A stretch of DNA of 11,777 nucleotides from an uncultured Oscillospiraceae bacterium (GCA_910587785.1 CAJUOA010000001.1:1-11777), one strand, 5' to 3'; positions 1 through 6,821 are shown, counted from the first letter of the stretch. Program-made: numbers and translations. Notes: generated from the sequence alone by a model not told the origin.

Positions 1-157
1 GAGGCCCCGGTGCGTGGCGGACCGCCTGCGGCTGTGGAAGCGGACCGGCGTTTGGGCGCAGGTGGAGCAGGCGCTGGTGGATTTTGGGCTTTTGGACGAA
101 AAAGAAGATGCCGCAAAATCACAGGACCCGCCTGAAACAGGCCGCGTTCCCGTTTGA
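1..157 (+). CDS. Unidentified protein, C-terminal end only
   Basis: Only the final 51 codons are visible, read from base 2 and ending at TGA 155-157. The visible residues include the stretch ADRLRLWKRTGVWAQVEQAL, followed by an acidic, proline-containing tail ending GRVPV. I chose this frame because it has ordinary protein composition, runs open from the window edge and stops 20 bases before a strong intrinsic terminator. The helix with W..TGVW loosely recalls the helix-turn-helix end of IS5-type transposase N-termini, but no catalytic part or inverted repeat follows. I do not assign a function. The start and most of the gene lie upstream of the window. Confidence 0.5.
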   Translation, partial: RPRCVADRLRLWKRTGVWAQVEQALVDFGLLDEKEDAAKSQDPPETGRVPV

Positions 158-176
158 TCCAAATAGTTTACAGACT

Positions 177-210
177 GCCCCGCTGCGGCGATACAGCGGG
201 GCGTTTTCTA
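177..210 (+). terminator. Intrinsic terminator of the upstream gene
   Basis: A perfect 9-bp GC-rich stem (GCCCCGCTG at 177-185 with CAGCGGGGC at 194-202) has an 8-base loop and is followed by GTTTTCTA. It lies 20 bases after the stop of the partial gene and isolates the kinase gene downstream from it. Confidence 0.85.
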
Positions 211-312
211 TTCCTTGCGCAGGTCCGGATGCAGTACGCAGAAATGGAGAGGCGGACGGATCCTCTGCGCTTCTTTTTGCGGCTTCAGCCGGCGTGGGAA
301 ACAATTGAAAGC

Positions 313-341
313 TTGACGGAAGCGGAACAACTGGGTATAAT
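313..341 (+). promoter_or_regulatory. Sigma-A promoter for the hybrid kinase gene
   Basis: TTGACG at 313-318 and TATAAT at 336-341 are separated by exactly 17 bases. This is a near-consensus housekeeping promoter, with a transcription start expected near 348. It would give a leader of about 105 bases before the kinase start at 454. Nothing else in the 158-453 gap looks coding; it holds the terminator, this promoter and the leader hairpins. Confidence 0.8.
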
Positions 342-361
342 AGGAACAACATTGTCCAGAG

Positions 362-421
362 GAGGAATGCCCCGCGGACATTCCTCTCTCCGTTAAATGG
401 ATAGATTGAGTGGGAATGTCC
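362..421 (+). promoter_or_regulatory. Leader with two mutually exclusive hairpins
   Basis: Hairpin A pairs GAGGAATG (362-369) with CATTCCTC (379-386) over a 9-base loop. Hairpin B pairs GGACATTCC (376-384) with GGAATGTCC (413-421) over a 28-base loop. Both use the segment 379-384, so only one can form at a time. Neither covers the AAAGGA ribosome site at 438-443 and neither has a following T-run. A switch, protein-binding site or processing site is possible; chance pairing is not excluded. Confidence 0.35.
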
Positions 422-453
422 TCACTGTGATGTTGCGAAAGGATAAATGACTT

Positions 454-3400
454 ATGTATCATTGCCATACACGGTTTTATTTCACTGGACATGATAGAAA
501 CGTGCTTGACGTTTTTCGGGCAATGCCGCCCCTGGACGGATTTACCCACGAGTTTTTTGAAAGCCCGGAGCCGGAGGCTTCTCTGGCGGCAGGGGCGGAT
601 GTGATTTTGGCTGACCTGCGGGGCATGACGGCGGAAGCTGCGGGGCTGCTGCTTTCGGAAAAGAGACCGGAGGCGGAGCTGATCCTGCTGCACGAGACAG
701 GCCGCTCAGCGTGCGCCGCCCCTTTTTTGACCGGGATTACAGATGTTTGGACGCTGCCTATGCCGGAGCCTGAGCTGCGGTTCCACTTTCTGCGCTGGCA
801 GCAAAGCTATAAGGAGCGGAAGGACCATTGGCAGACAAATCAGTTCCTGGAGGCGGCGATCAACAGTTCCCCCAATCTGGTCTGGTATAAGACCAAAGAC
901 GGCATCCACGAAAAGGTGAACGACAGCTTCTGCGCCACAGTCAACAAGTCCAAAAAACAGGTGGAGGGGCGGGGCCACGCCTATATCTGGGACGTGGAGC
1001 AGGACGACCCGGCCTGCATCGAGTCGGAGCGCCTCGTGATGGAGGACCGGAAGACCCATGTCTCTGAGGAGATCATCCAGTCGGGAGGGGAGCAGCGGAT
1101 CCTTACCACCTATAAGTCGCCGCTGTACGATCTGGACGGCAGCGTGATGGGGACGGTGGGCGTCGCGCTCGACATGACGCAGGAGTACGTCTATGCCCAG
1201 GAATTGATCCGCAAAAATCAGACGCTTGAGACGATCTTTACCTCCATGAACTGCGGGATTATGTGTCATTCCCTGGACGGGAGCCATATCATCAGCGTCA
1301 ACCGGGCTGCGCTGGAGATTTTGGGCTACGCGTCCCGGGAGGCGCTGGAGGAGGACGGGTTTGACATGATTGCCCCGTCGGTTTTCGCCGGGGACAAGCT
1401 CAAATTGCGGGAGAAGATCCAGTCCCTGAAAAATCTGGGAGATACTGCCGATATCGAATACCGCGTCCAGCATCCGGACGGGAGGCTCCTCCATGTCATG
1501 GGCAGCATCAAGCTCCTGGAGGAGAACGGGGAGCGCTTCTACCAGCGGTACCTGCTCGACTGCACCGCGCAGAAGCTCCAGGAGGAACGGGAGCGTCAGG
1601 AGGCGGAGCGCCGCCAGGCGGAGCTGATCTCCGCGCTGGGCGTGGAATACAGCCTTGTCTGTTTTTTTGACCTGGATACAGGAGAAGGACGGGCCCTGCG
1701 CCTGGGCGAGTGCAAAAATAACATCCTTGCGTCGATCTTTACCGGCCGCCTCTCCCTGGAGGAGAGCGTGGGACGCTATATTGCGGCGGGCGTGTACGAG
1801 GAGGACCGGGAGGTCCTGCGCCAGGCGGTCTCCAGGGAGCATTTGAAGGAGGTGCTCGCGGATGATCCGATCTGCTCTGTAAACTACCGCACCACCTGCT
1901 GCGGCGAGCTGCGGTATTTTCAGATGAAAGCCGCCCGCGTAGGCGAGTGGTCGCAGAGCTGCGGCATCGTCCTGGGATTTCGGAGTATCGACGAGGAGAC
2001 CCGCAGCGACCGCGAGAAGAACGCCATTCTCGAGGACGCCCTGGCCCAAGCAAACCGGGCGAGCAGCGCCAAAAGCGCCTTCCTCTCCAATATGTCCCAC
2101 GATATCCGCACGCCTATGAACGCCATCATCGGCTTTACCACATTGGCGATCACCCACATCGACCGCCAGGAACAGGTGGCGGGATACCTCAAGAAGATCA
2201 TGACCTCCAGCAGCCACCTGCTGAGCCTGATCAATGATATCCTGGACATGAGCCATATTGAGAGCGGGAAGATCCAGCTGGCGGAGGAGCCCTGCAGCCT
2301 TCCGGATATCCTGCATGACCTGCGCAACATCATTCAGGGGGATGTACATACCAAGCGCCTGGAGCTGTACATGGACGCCGTGGATATCCGGCACGAGGAG
2401 ATCTGCTGCGACAGGCTGCGCCTGAACCAGGTCCTGCTGAATCTGCTGAGCAACGCCATCAAATATACGCCGGTGGGCGGGATGGTCAGTTTGCGGATCC
2501 AGGAAAAGGCCGGGGCTCCGGCCGGATTCGCCAACTATGAATTCCATATCAAAGATACGGGCATCGGCATGAGCGAGGCGTTTCTATCCCATATCTTTGA
2601 ACCCTTTGAGCGGGAGCGCAATTCCACGGTCAGCGGCATCCAGGGGACCGGCCTCGGCATGGCGATCACAAAAAATATTGTTGACATCATGAACGGGACG
2701 ATCACCGTGGAGAGCCGGCAGGGCGTTGGGACCGAATGCACGGTATCGCTTACGCTCCGCCTGTGCAGCGGAGAGGCGGTTCCCCAGGATATCCCGGAAC
2801 TGAAGGGCATTCGGGCCCTGGTGGTCGATGATGATTTCAATACCTGTGACAGCGTGACGGAGATGCTGCGGGAGATGGGCGTGTGCGCGGAGTGGACGAT
2901 GACCGGGAGCGAGGCGGTTTTGCGCGCCCGGCAGTCGGTCCAGCGCGGCGAGCCGTATTTCGTCTATATCATCGACTGGCGCCTGCCCGACATAGACGGG
3001 GTGGAAACGGCCAAGCGGATCCGGCAGGAGATGGGAAAGGACGTTCCCATCATCGTCCTTACCGCCTACGATTGGGGGGACATTGAGGAGGAGGCGCGGG
3101 AGGCCGGGGTGACGGCATTTTGCCGCAAGCCGCTGTTTTTCTCCGAGCTTCACCGCTGTCTTTACGCCATCGTCAATGCGGACAGGCTTGAGACCGCAAA
3201 AGCCGGCGCCGCCCAGGTCCTGCGCACAGGCCGTATACTGCTGGCGGAGGACAACGAACTGAACCAGGAGATCGCCACAGCGATCCTGGAGGAAGCCGGA
3301 TTCACGGTAGAAGTTGCGGATAACGGGCGCAAGGCCGTGGATATGCTGCGGGCAGCGCATCCGGGACATTATCATGTGGTCCTGATGGACGTTCAGATGC

Positions 3401-3612
3401 CCGTGATGAACGGATACGAGGCCGCCAGAGAAATTCGGAAGCTGGAGGACCACGCCCTGGCGTCGATCCCGATCCTTGCAATGACGGCCAACGCGTTTGA
3501 AGAGGACAAGCAGGAGGCGCTGCGCAGCGGGATGAATGGACATATCGCAAAGCCCGTCGACATAGCGGTCCTGATGCGGACGCTGGATGAGATCTTTGGG
3601 CGGATCGGTTGA
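454..3612 (+). CDS. PAS-domain hybrid histidine kinase with tandem receivers
   Basis: A 1052-residue sensor kinase of the phosphorelay type. No signal peptide or membrane segment is visible, so it should act in the cytoplasm. In order: a degenerate receiver (about 1-115; D54 kept, but the paired N-terminal acids are absent and the usual K-P lysine is L101), PAS domains at about 130-250 and 258-375, a charged coiled coil (about 375-395), a third PAS-like segment (about 395-515), and HisKA with phosphoacceptor H549 in SNMSHDIRTPMN. The HATPase domain has N667, DTGIGM (701-706) and GTGLGM (731-736). Receiver 1 has D792/D793, D841, T870 and K892; receiver 2 has E932/D933, D979, T1011 and K1033. 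ATP-dependent autophosphorylation of H549 and transfer to a receiver is expected. No HPt domain, output domain or partner regulator is seen. Start: the ATG at 454 follows AAAGGA by 10 bases. The ligand is unknown. Confidence 0.95.
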   Translation: MYHCHTRFYFTGHDRNVLDVFRAMPPLDGFTHEFFESPEPEASLAAGADVILADLRGMTAEAAGLLLSEKRPEAELILLHETGRSACAAPFLTGITDVWTLPMPEPELRFHFLRWQQSYKERKDHWQTNQFLEAAINSSPNLVWYKTKDGIHEKVNDSFCATVNKSKKQVEGRGHAYIWDVEQDDPACIESERLVMEDRKTHVSEEIIQSGGEQRILTTYKSPLYDLDGSVMGTVGVALDMTQEYVYAQELIRKNQTLETIFTSMNCGIMCHSLDGSHIISVNRAALEILGYASREALEEDGFDMIAPSVFAGDKLKLREKIQSLKNLGDTADIEYRVQHPDGRLLHVMGSIKLLEENGERFYQRYLLDCTAQKLQEERERQEAERRQAELISALGVEYSLVCFFDLDTGEGRALRLGECKNNILASIFTGRLSLEESVGRYIAAGVYEEDREVLRQAVSREHLKEVLADDPICSVNYRTTCCGELRYFQMKAARVGEWSQSCGIVLGFRSIDEETRSDREKNAILEDALAQANRASSAKSAFLSNMSHDIRTPMNAIIGFTTLAITHIDRQEQVAGYLKKIMTSSSHLLSLINDILDMSHIESGKIQLAEEPCSLPDILHDLRNIIQGDVHTKRLELYMDAVDIRHEEICCDRLRLNQVLLNLLSNAIKYTPVGGMVSLRIQEKAGAPAGFANYEFHIKDTGIGMSEAFLSHIFEPFERERNSTVSGIQGTGLGMAITKNIVDIMNGTITVESRQGVGTECTVSLTLRLCSGEAVPQDIPELKGIRALVVDDDFNTCDSVTEMLREMGVCAEWTMTGSEAVLRARQSVQRGEPYFVYIIDWRLPDIDGVETAKRIRQEMGKDVPIIVLTAYDWGDIEEEAREAGVTAFCRKPLFFSELHRCLYAIVNADRLETAKAGAAQVLRTGRILLAEDNELNQEIATAILEEAGFTVEVADNGRKAVDMLRAAHPGHYHVVLMDVQMPVMNGYEAAREIRKLEDHALASIPILAMTANAFEEDKQEALRSGMNGHIAKPVDIAVLMRTLDEIFGRIG

Positions 3613-3658
3613 GGGAGCCGCTCCGGGACGCCCTCTGACAGCGGTTTCCCTGTTTTTT
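3613..3658 (+). terminator. Terminator of the kinase gene
   Basis: Starting on the base after the stop codon, GGGAgCCGCT (3613-3622) pairs with AGCGGttTCCC (3640-3650) apart from a small internal loop. TGTTTTTT (3651-3658) follows. This ends plus-strand transcription before the converging lipoprotein gene. Confidence 0.75.
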
Positions 3659-3662
3659 GAAA

Positions 3663-3700
3663 AGCATCTCTCCTCCGGATTCCTCTGGAGGAGAGATGCT
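3663..3700 (-). terminator. Terminator of the lipoprotein gene
   Basis: A perfect 14-bp inverted repeat, AGCATCTCTCCTCC (3663-3676) and GGAGGAGAGATGCT (3687-3700), has a 10-base loop. On the minus strand the right-hand arm is followed by TTTC and, four bases on, a run of A. It lies 30 bases beyond the lipoprotein stop. On the plus strand no T-run follows, so it acts mainly on minus-strand transcripts, though the strong stem could back up the kinase terminator. Confidence 0.75.
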
Positions 3701-3729
3701 CGCCAGATCAGTAATATGTTTTATAACGG

Positions 3730-4635
3730 TCAGCTCCAGCTGCACCGGACGATGCACTCAAACTGGTATTCCGTGCCTCCCGCGTCCAGAGTCATCGTTA
3801 CGGACGTCGTCCCAGGTCCCACCGCAGTGACAAGGCCCTGCGCGTCCACTGACGCGACCTGGGCGTTCCCGGTCGTATAGGTACAAACGATATCATCCCC
3901 TGCACCCACCGGCAGGAATTTGATGTGCTCTTTTGGATTGAAAAAAGTGATGTCGGTGTGGCTGGGGGCGATTCCGCCGGGAGCGTCCTGCACAGGTTCA
4001 TCAGGCAGAGCGGGCTCCGGCTCCTCGTCTTTCCAATTGCAGCGGACGATACATTCAAAATCATACTGCCCGTTGTTTTCCACGTGCATTTTTACCTTGG
4101 TCGTGCCCGGCCCCACAGCCGTCACTTTTCCGGTGGCTGAATCTACCGCTGCAACCGCCTCGTCCTCAGAGGTATATGTACAGGCGTAGTTCCCTGTCGT
4201 GCCCTTGGGAAGATATTTGAAGCTCTCCCCAGGCCCGAAGAACGTCGCATCTGTATGGCTGGGAGTAACGGAGCCGGAGGGGTCTGCCTGAGGCGGCTCC
4301 GGAGTGGAGACAGGCGCTTCCGCGGAGGGCGGCTCCGGAGTGGAGACAGGCGCTTCCGCGGAGGGCGGCTCCGAGGCGGGGGGAGCGTGGTCCGGGACCG
4401 CCGGTTCAACAGCTTCCGGAACGCGGGGTTCTTCAGGGGCCGGGCTGCCGTCAGGGGGTTCTGCCGGGGGCGCTGCTGCCGGGGAATCCTCTCCTGAAGG
4501 GATAGGGTCTCCGGGGAGATTTGCCGTGAACATTTCGTCAAGCAGATTCACGCCCTTTTCCACCAGCGCTTCCTTGCTGCATCCAGTCAGGAACAAGAGC
4601 AAAAAAACCGCAGCAGCTATCTTGAAGTTCTTCAT
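3730..4635 (-). CDS. Lipoprotein with Pro-rich stalk and two Big_2-like modules
   Basis: A 301-residue secreted protein. Residues 1-19 are a lipoprotein signal peptide (MKNFK, hydrophobic core, lipobox L16-T-G-C19), so it should be lipid-anchored on the outer face of the membrane. Residues about 40-125 form a Pro/Glu/Ala-rich stalk containing a 12-residue unit (EPPSAEAPVSTP) repeated exactly at 89-112. Two homologous modules follow (about 125-201 and 224-301). Each has PSHTD.TFF, a CTYT strand, VTAVGPGTT and a terminal FECIVRC.W. The VTAVGPGTT core matches bacterial Ig-like group 2 (Big_2) domains, which usually act in adhesion or carbohydrate and surface contacts; the ligand is unknown. Each module has three cysteines (C152/C195/C199 and C251/C294/C298). 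Start: an in-frame ATG exists at 4791, but the ATG at 4635 directly begins the signal peptide and has a ribosome site. Its own promoter and terminator indicate a single-gene transcript. Confidence 0.88.
   Translation of the reverse strand: MKNFKIAAAVFLLLFLTGCSKEALVEKGVNLLDEMFTANLPGDPIPSGEDSPAAAPPAEPPDGSPAPEEPRVPEAVEPAVPDHAPPASEPPSAEAPVSTPEPPSAEAPVSTPEPPQADPSGSVTPSHTDATFFGPGESFKYLPKGTTGNYACTYTSEDEAVAAVDSATGKVTAVGPGTTKVKMHVENNGQYDFECIVRCNWKDEEPEPALPDEPVQDAPGGIAPSHTDITFFNPKEHIKFLPVGAGDDIVCTYTTGNAQVASVDAQGLVTAVGPGTTSVTMTLDAGGTEYQFECIVRCSWS
4292..4373. repeat. 36-bp tandem repeat (in-frame minisatellite)
   Basis: Two identical 36-base units lie at 4292-4327 and 4328-4363, and the first 10 bases of a third follow (4364-4373). 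The period is 12 codons, so gain or loss of units would lengthen or shorten the lipoprotein stalk without a frameshift. Perfect identity points to recent duplication or slippage. Confidence 0.9.
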
Positions 4636-4642
4636 TGTGCCG

Positions 4643-4648
4643 CCCCCT
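4643..4648 (-). promoter_or_regulatory. Ribosome binding site deciding the lipoprotein start
   Basis: Minus-strand AGGGGG lies 7 bases before the ATG at 4635. With the lipobox signal peptide beginning exactly there, it supports 4635 over the in-frame ATG at 4791. The latter coincides with the -35 box of the proposed promoter and so cannot be in the transcript. Confidence 0.7.
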
Positions 4649-4762
4649 GAATTCCTCCGGCGAGGCAGAGCGCCGCCGTGGAGAGACATGGGGTGCCTCC
4701 TTTCTTGCGTGGGTATCATTTGCAGAGAGACGCGGGTTCTCTTTTTCACGCTTTCCAAAGAA

Positions 4763-4791
4763 AGGATACTATTTGGAGAAAATTTTGTCAA
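4763..4791 (-). promoter_or_regulatory. Sigma-A promoter for the lipoprotein gene
   Basis: On the minus strand, TTGACA (4786-4791) and TATCCT (4763-4768) are separated by exactly 17 bases. The -35 box is consensus and the -10 box partial. The leader to the start at 4635 is about 120 bases. Confidence 0.7.
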
Positions 4792-4797
4792 CAGCTA

Positions 4798-4822
4798 TTT
4801 TGCATGAGAAAAGCTTGCAAAA
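4798..4822. promoter_or_regulatory. Possible operator between divergent promoters
   Basis: The inverted repeat TTTTGCA (4798-4804) / TGCAAAA (4816-4822) has an 11-base spacer and overlaps the -35 box of the pseudouridine synthase promoter. It also lies just upstream of the lipoprotein -35 box. The geometry fits a dimeric regulator, but no regulator gene is nearby and a 7-base match may be chance. Confidence 0.3.
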
Positions 4823-4843
4823 CCTCTCCCCGCCCGATACAAT
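4815..4843 (+). promoter_or_regulatory. Sigma-A promoter for the pseudouridine synthase gene
   Basis: TTGCAA (4815-4820) and TACAAT (4838-4843) are separated by exactly 17 bases. They lie 27 bases before the start codon, giving a very short leader that carries AAGGAGG at 4857-4863. Confidence 0.72.
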
Positions 4844-4870
4844 GTAGAAAAACTCCAAGGAGGCCCACCC

Positions 4871-5842
4871 ATGCGAGAACTGACCATCGGGAAAAACGAC
4901 GCGGGACAGCGGCTGGACCGCTTCCTGGGCAAGGCGATGCCCCTTCTGCCCCCGGCGCTCTTGCAGAAGTACATCCGCATCAAGCGGGTCAAATGCAACG
5001 GCGCGCGCTGTCAGAGGGACCAGCGCCTGCGGGAGGGGGACGTGCTGACCCTCTACATCAACGACGAATTTTTCGACCAGCCCCGGCAGGACAATCTCTT
5101 CCTTACCCTCTTCCAGCCCAAACTGGAGGTCCTCTATGAGGACGAGCACCTCCTTTTGGCGGACAAGCGGCCCGGCATGGTGGTCCACGCCGATGAGACG
5201 GAGAAGGTCAACACCCTCATCAACCACATCCAGGCGTACCTGTACCAGAAGCGGGAGTGGAACCCCCGAGGGGAGAACGCCTTTGCCCCGGCCCTCTGCA
5301 ACCGCATCGACCGCAACACCGGCGGCATCGTCGCCGCCGCCAAGGACGCCGAGGCCCTGCGCATCCTCACGGCGAAGATCCGGGACCGGGAGATCACCAA
5401 GCGCTACCTCTGCGTGACCCTGGGCGCGCCGGATCCCAGAGAGGGGCGTCTGGAGTGCTTTTTGCGCAAGGACGAGGGGAAAAAGCTGGTCACGGTCCAC
5501 CGGAAGCCCGTCCCCGGGGGCAAGTCCGCCGTGACGGACTACCGCACCCTGGAGAGCCGGGGGGGCCTCAGCCTCGTGGAGGCGGAGCTCCTCACCGGGC
5601 GGACCCATCAGATCCGGGCCTCCTTCGCGGCGGCGGGGCACCCCCTCCTGGGGGACGGCAAGTACGGCCGGGGGGACGTCAACCGCCGCTATGGCGAGAC
5701 CCGGCAGGCCCTCTACAGCTACTATCTCCGCTTCGACTTCCCCACGGACGCGGGGGTCTTGAACTACCTCCGGGGCAGGAGCTTCCAGGTGGAGCGGGTG
5801 CCCTTCGTGGAGAAATATTTTGCAAAGGACCGGGAGGCGTAG
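4871..5842 (+). CDS. RluA-family RNA pseudouridine synthase
   Basis: A 323-residue enzyme that isomerises uridine to pseudouridine in structured RNA, probably 23S rRNA; the exact site cannot be read from sequence. The N-terminus (about 13-60, QRLDRFLG onward) is an S4 RNA-binding domain. The catalytic domain (about 85-300) begins VLYEDEHLLLADKRPGMVVH and carries the family active-site motif as NRIDRNTGG with catalytic D147. The second family motif is GRTHQIR (R244-R249). The usual motif is HRLDR.TSG, so N, I and G replace H, L and S, but the essential aspartate and following arginine remain. The length is typical for RluC/RluD-like proteins. Start: the ATG at 4871 follows AAGGAGG by 7 bases. 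It is a single-gene unit with its own promoter and terminator. Confidence 0.93.
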   Translation: MRELTIGKNDAGQRLDRFLGKAMPLLPPALLQKYIRIKRVKCNGARCQRDQRLREGDVLTLYINDEFFDQPRQDNLFLTLFQPKLEVLYEDEHLLLADKRPGMVVHADETEKVNTLINHIQAYLYQKREWNPRGENAFAPALCNRIDRNTGGIVAAAKDAEALRILTAKIRDREITKRYLCVTLGAPDPREGRLECFLRKDEGKKLVTVHRKPVPGGKSAVTDYRTLESRGGLSLVEAELLTGRTHQIRASFAAAGHPLLGDGKYGRGDVNRRYGETRQALYSYYLRFDFPTDAGVLNYLRGRSFQVERVPFVEKYFAKDREA

Positions 5843-5859
5843 CGCTTCCCGGTCCTTTT
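5827..5859 (+). terminator. Terminator overlapping the synthase stop codon
   Basis: A 13-bp stem (5827-5839 with 5843-5855, one G-U pair) encloses a 3-base loop that is exactly the TAG stop codon (5840-5842). CTTTTG follows. The last four codons are therefore inside the stem. It also lies in the 35-base gap facing the PAP2 gene and may stop minus-strand transcripts, although the T-run on that side is short. Confidence 0.85.
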
Positions 5860-5877
5860 GTGCGGGGGCGTCCCGCC

Positions 5878-6792
5878 CTATTTCGCGTACCGCGCAAACA
5901 CACGGAAGGTCATGGGCCACAGGCACCCGGCCGTCAGGACCACGAGAAAATACCGCACGCTGTGGGCGATGGGCACGCCCGCGTAGAGGGCGAGCAGGGG
6001 GGCCTTCAGCAGGCTCTTGACGGCGGCCACCAGGGCCAATCCCCCCGCCAGCTTCACCGCCTGCCCCCACCAGGGGGCCCGGGTGGGGAAGTGGAGGCAG
6101 GAGCTGTCAAAGGCGTAGACCACCAGCACGCCGGCGGCGGCCCCGGCCATGGAGTAGGCGTTTTTCACCGCCGCGGCCAAATTCAACCGGTCGATGTCCG
6201 CCGGGAAGGGCCACAGCTCCACGAACCCCACAAAGGCCAGGCTCACCGCAAGCATCCCCCCGATGATGATGTACATCCGCTCGGGGAACCACAGGGTGCT
6301 CTCCACCAGGGGGTACACCGCGAACACCAGCGCCGCCGCCAACACGAAGGACACCCCTACATCCGCCGGGGTGTGGACCCCCAGGTACATCCGGGACACC
6401 GGCACCGCGAGAAGGAGCGCCACGCACACGATCCTCACCCACACCGAGCGGGAGAACCGGGCGACGCCCCCCAGCCATCCCACGGCGCACTGGGTGTGGC
6501 CGCTGGGGAAGCTGTAGCCCCCCGCCTCGGCCCGGGCGGACTCGACGATGGTGAACCCCGGGTCCCTCACCCAGGGCCTTGGGACCCGGCAGGCGATCTT
6601 CAGCCACTGGCTGGCCAATGTGCCCGCGAATCCCACGGTCAGCAGGTAGTACCCCCGCCGCTTGTCCACGCACCAGAGCACCAGCAGGGCCGCGGCCATG
6701 AAACAGGCCTCCTCCCCCAGGTGGGTCACCAGGGACATGAGCACATCCAAAACCGGCGTGCGGACCGATTCAAACCAATATAAGAGCTCCAT
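5878..6792 (-). CDS. PAP2-family membrane phosphatase
   Basis: A 304-residue multi-pass membrane protein with the full acid phosphatase signature: K65-x6-R72-P73, then S94-F-P-S-G-H99, then S133-R134-x5-H140-x3-D144. H99 and H140 would be the catalytic histidines. The family removes phosphate from lipid phosphates or diphosphates; undecaprenyl diphosphate recycling for wall synthesis is one option and phosphatidate-type lipids another. Several hydrophobic helices flank the motifs. The protein continues about 160 residues past motif 3, including a hydrophobic C-terminal half, so it is longer than the compact BcrC-type enzymes. Start: an upstream in-frame ATG at 6915 would read through the hairpin array, whereas the ATG at 6792 has AAGGAGG at 6801-6807 (8-base spacing). 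It is last in the comEC-holA-PAP2 string and may be co-transcribed. Confidence 0.9.
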   Translation of the reverse strand: MELLYWFESVRTPVLDVLMSLVTHLGEEACFMAAALLVLWCVDKRRGYYLLTVGFAGTLASQWLKIACRVPRPWVRDPGFTIVESARAEAGGYSFPSGHTQCAVGWLGGVARFSRSVWVRIVCVALLLAVPVSRMYLGVHTPADVGVSFVLAAALVFAVYPLVESTLWFPERMYIIIGGMLAVSLAFVGFVELWPFPADIDRLNLAAAVKNAYSMAGAAAGVLVVYAFDSSCLHFPTRAPWWGQAVKLAGGLALVAAVKSLLKAPLLALYAGVPIAHSVRYFLVVLTAGCLWPMTFRVFARYAK

Positions 6793-6800
6793 TTGACGGG

Positions 6801-6807
6801 CCTCCTT
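6801..6807 (-). promoter_or_regulatory. Ribosome binding site deciding the PAP2 start
   Basis: Minus-strand AAGGAGG lies 8 bases before the ATG at 6792. It rules out the longer reading, whose first 41 codons would be made of the repeat array. Confidence 0.88.
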
Positions 6808-6821
6808 ATGACGATAAAATG

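Noticed and set aside
1..157. Insertion-sequence (IS5-type) remnant at the left edge
   Set aside because: Only a short W..TGVW helix resembles such transposases. No catalytic residues, terminal inverted repeat or target duplication is visible, so it is left unidentified.
154..396. Possible small plus-strand gene of 80 codons before the kinase
   Set aside because: It would run through the intrinsic terminator, the kinase promoter and the leader hairpin, and lacks a ribosome site.
706..2547. Long open frame on the minus strand opposite the kinase gene
   Set aside because: It is a GC-skewed antisense shadow of a kinase gene whose domains and catalytic residues are all in the plus frame. It has no ribosome site or family motifs.
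5257..6783. 508-codon plus-strand frame spanning the synthase end and the PAP2 gene
   Set aside because: The translation is rich in G, P, R and H and low in hydrophobic residues. It runs through a terminator and opposes two genes with complete signature motifs. It is a high-GC artefact.
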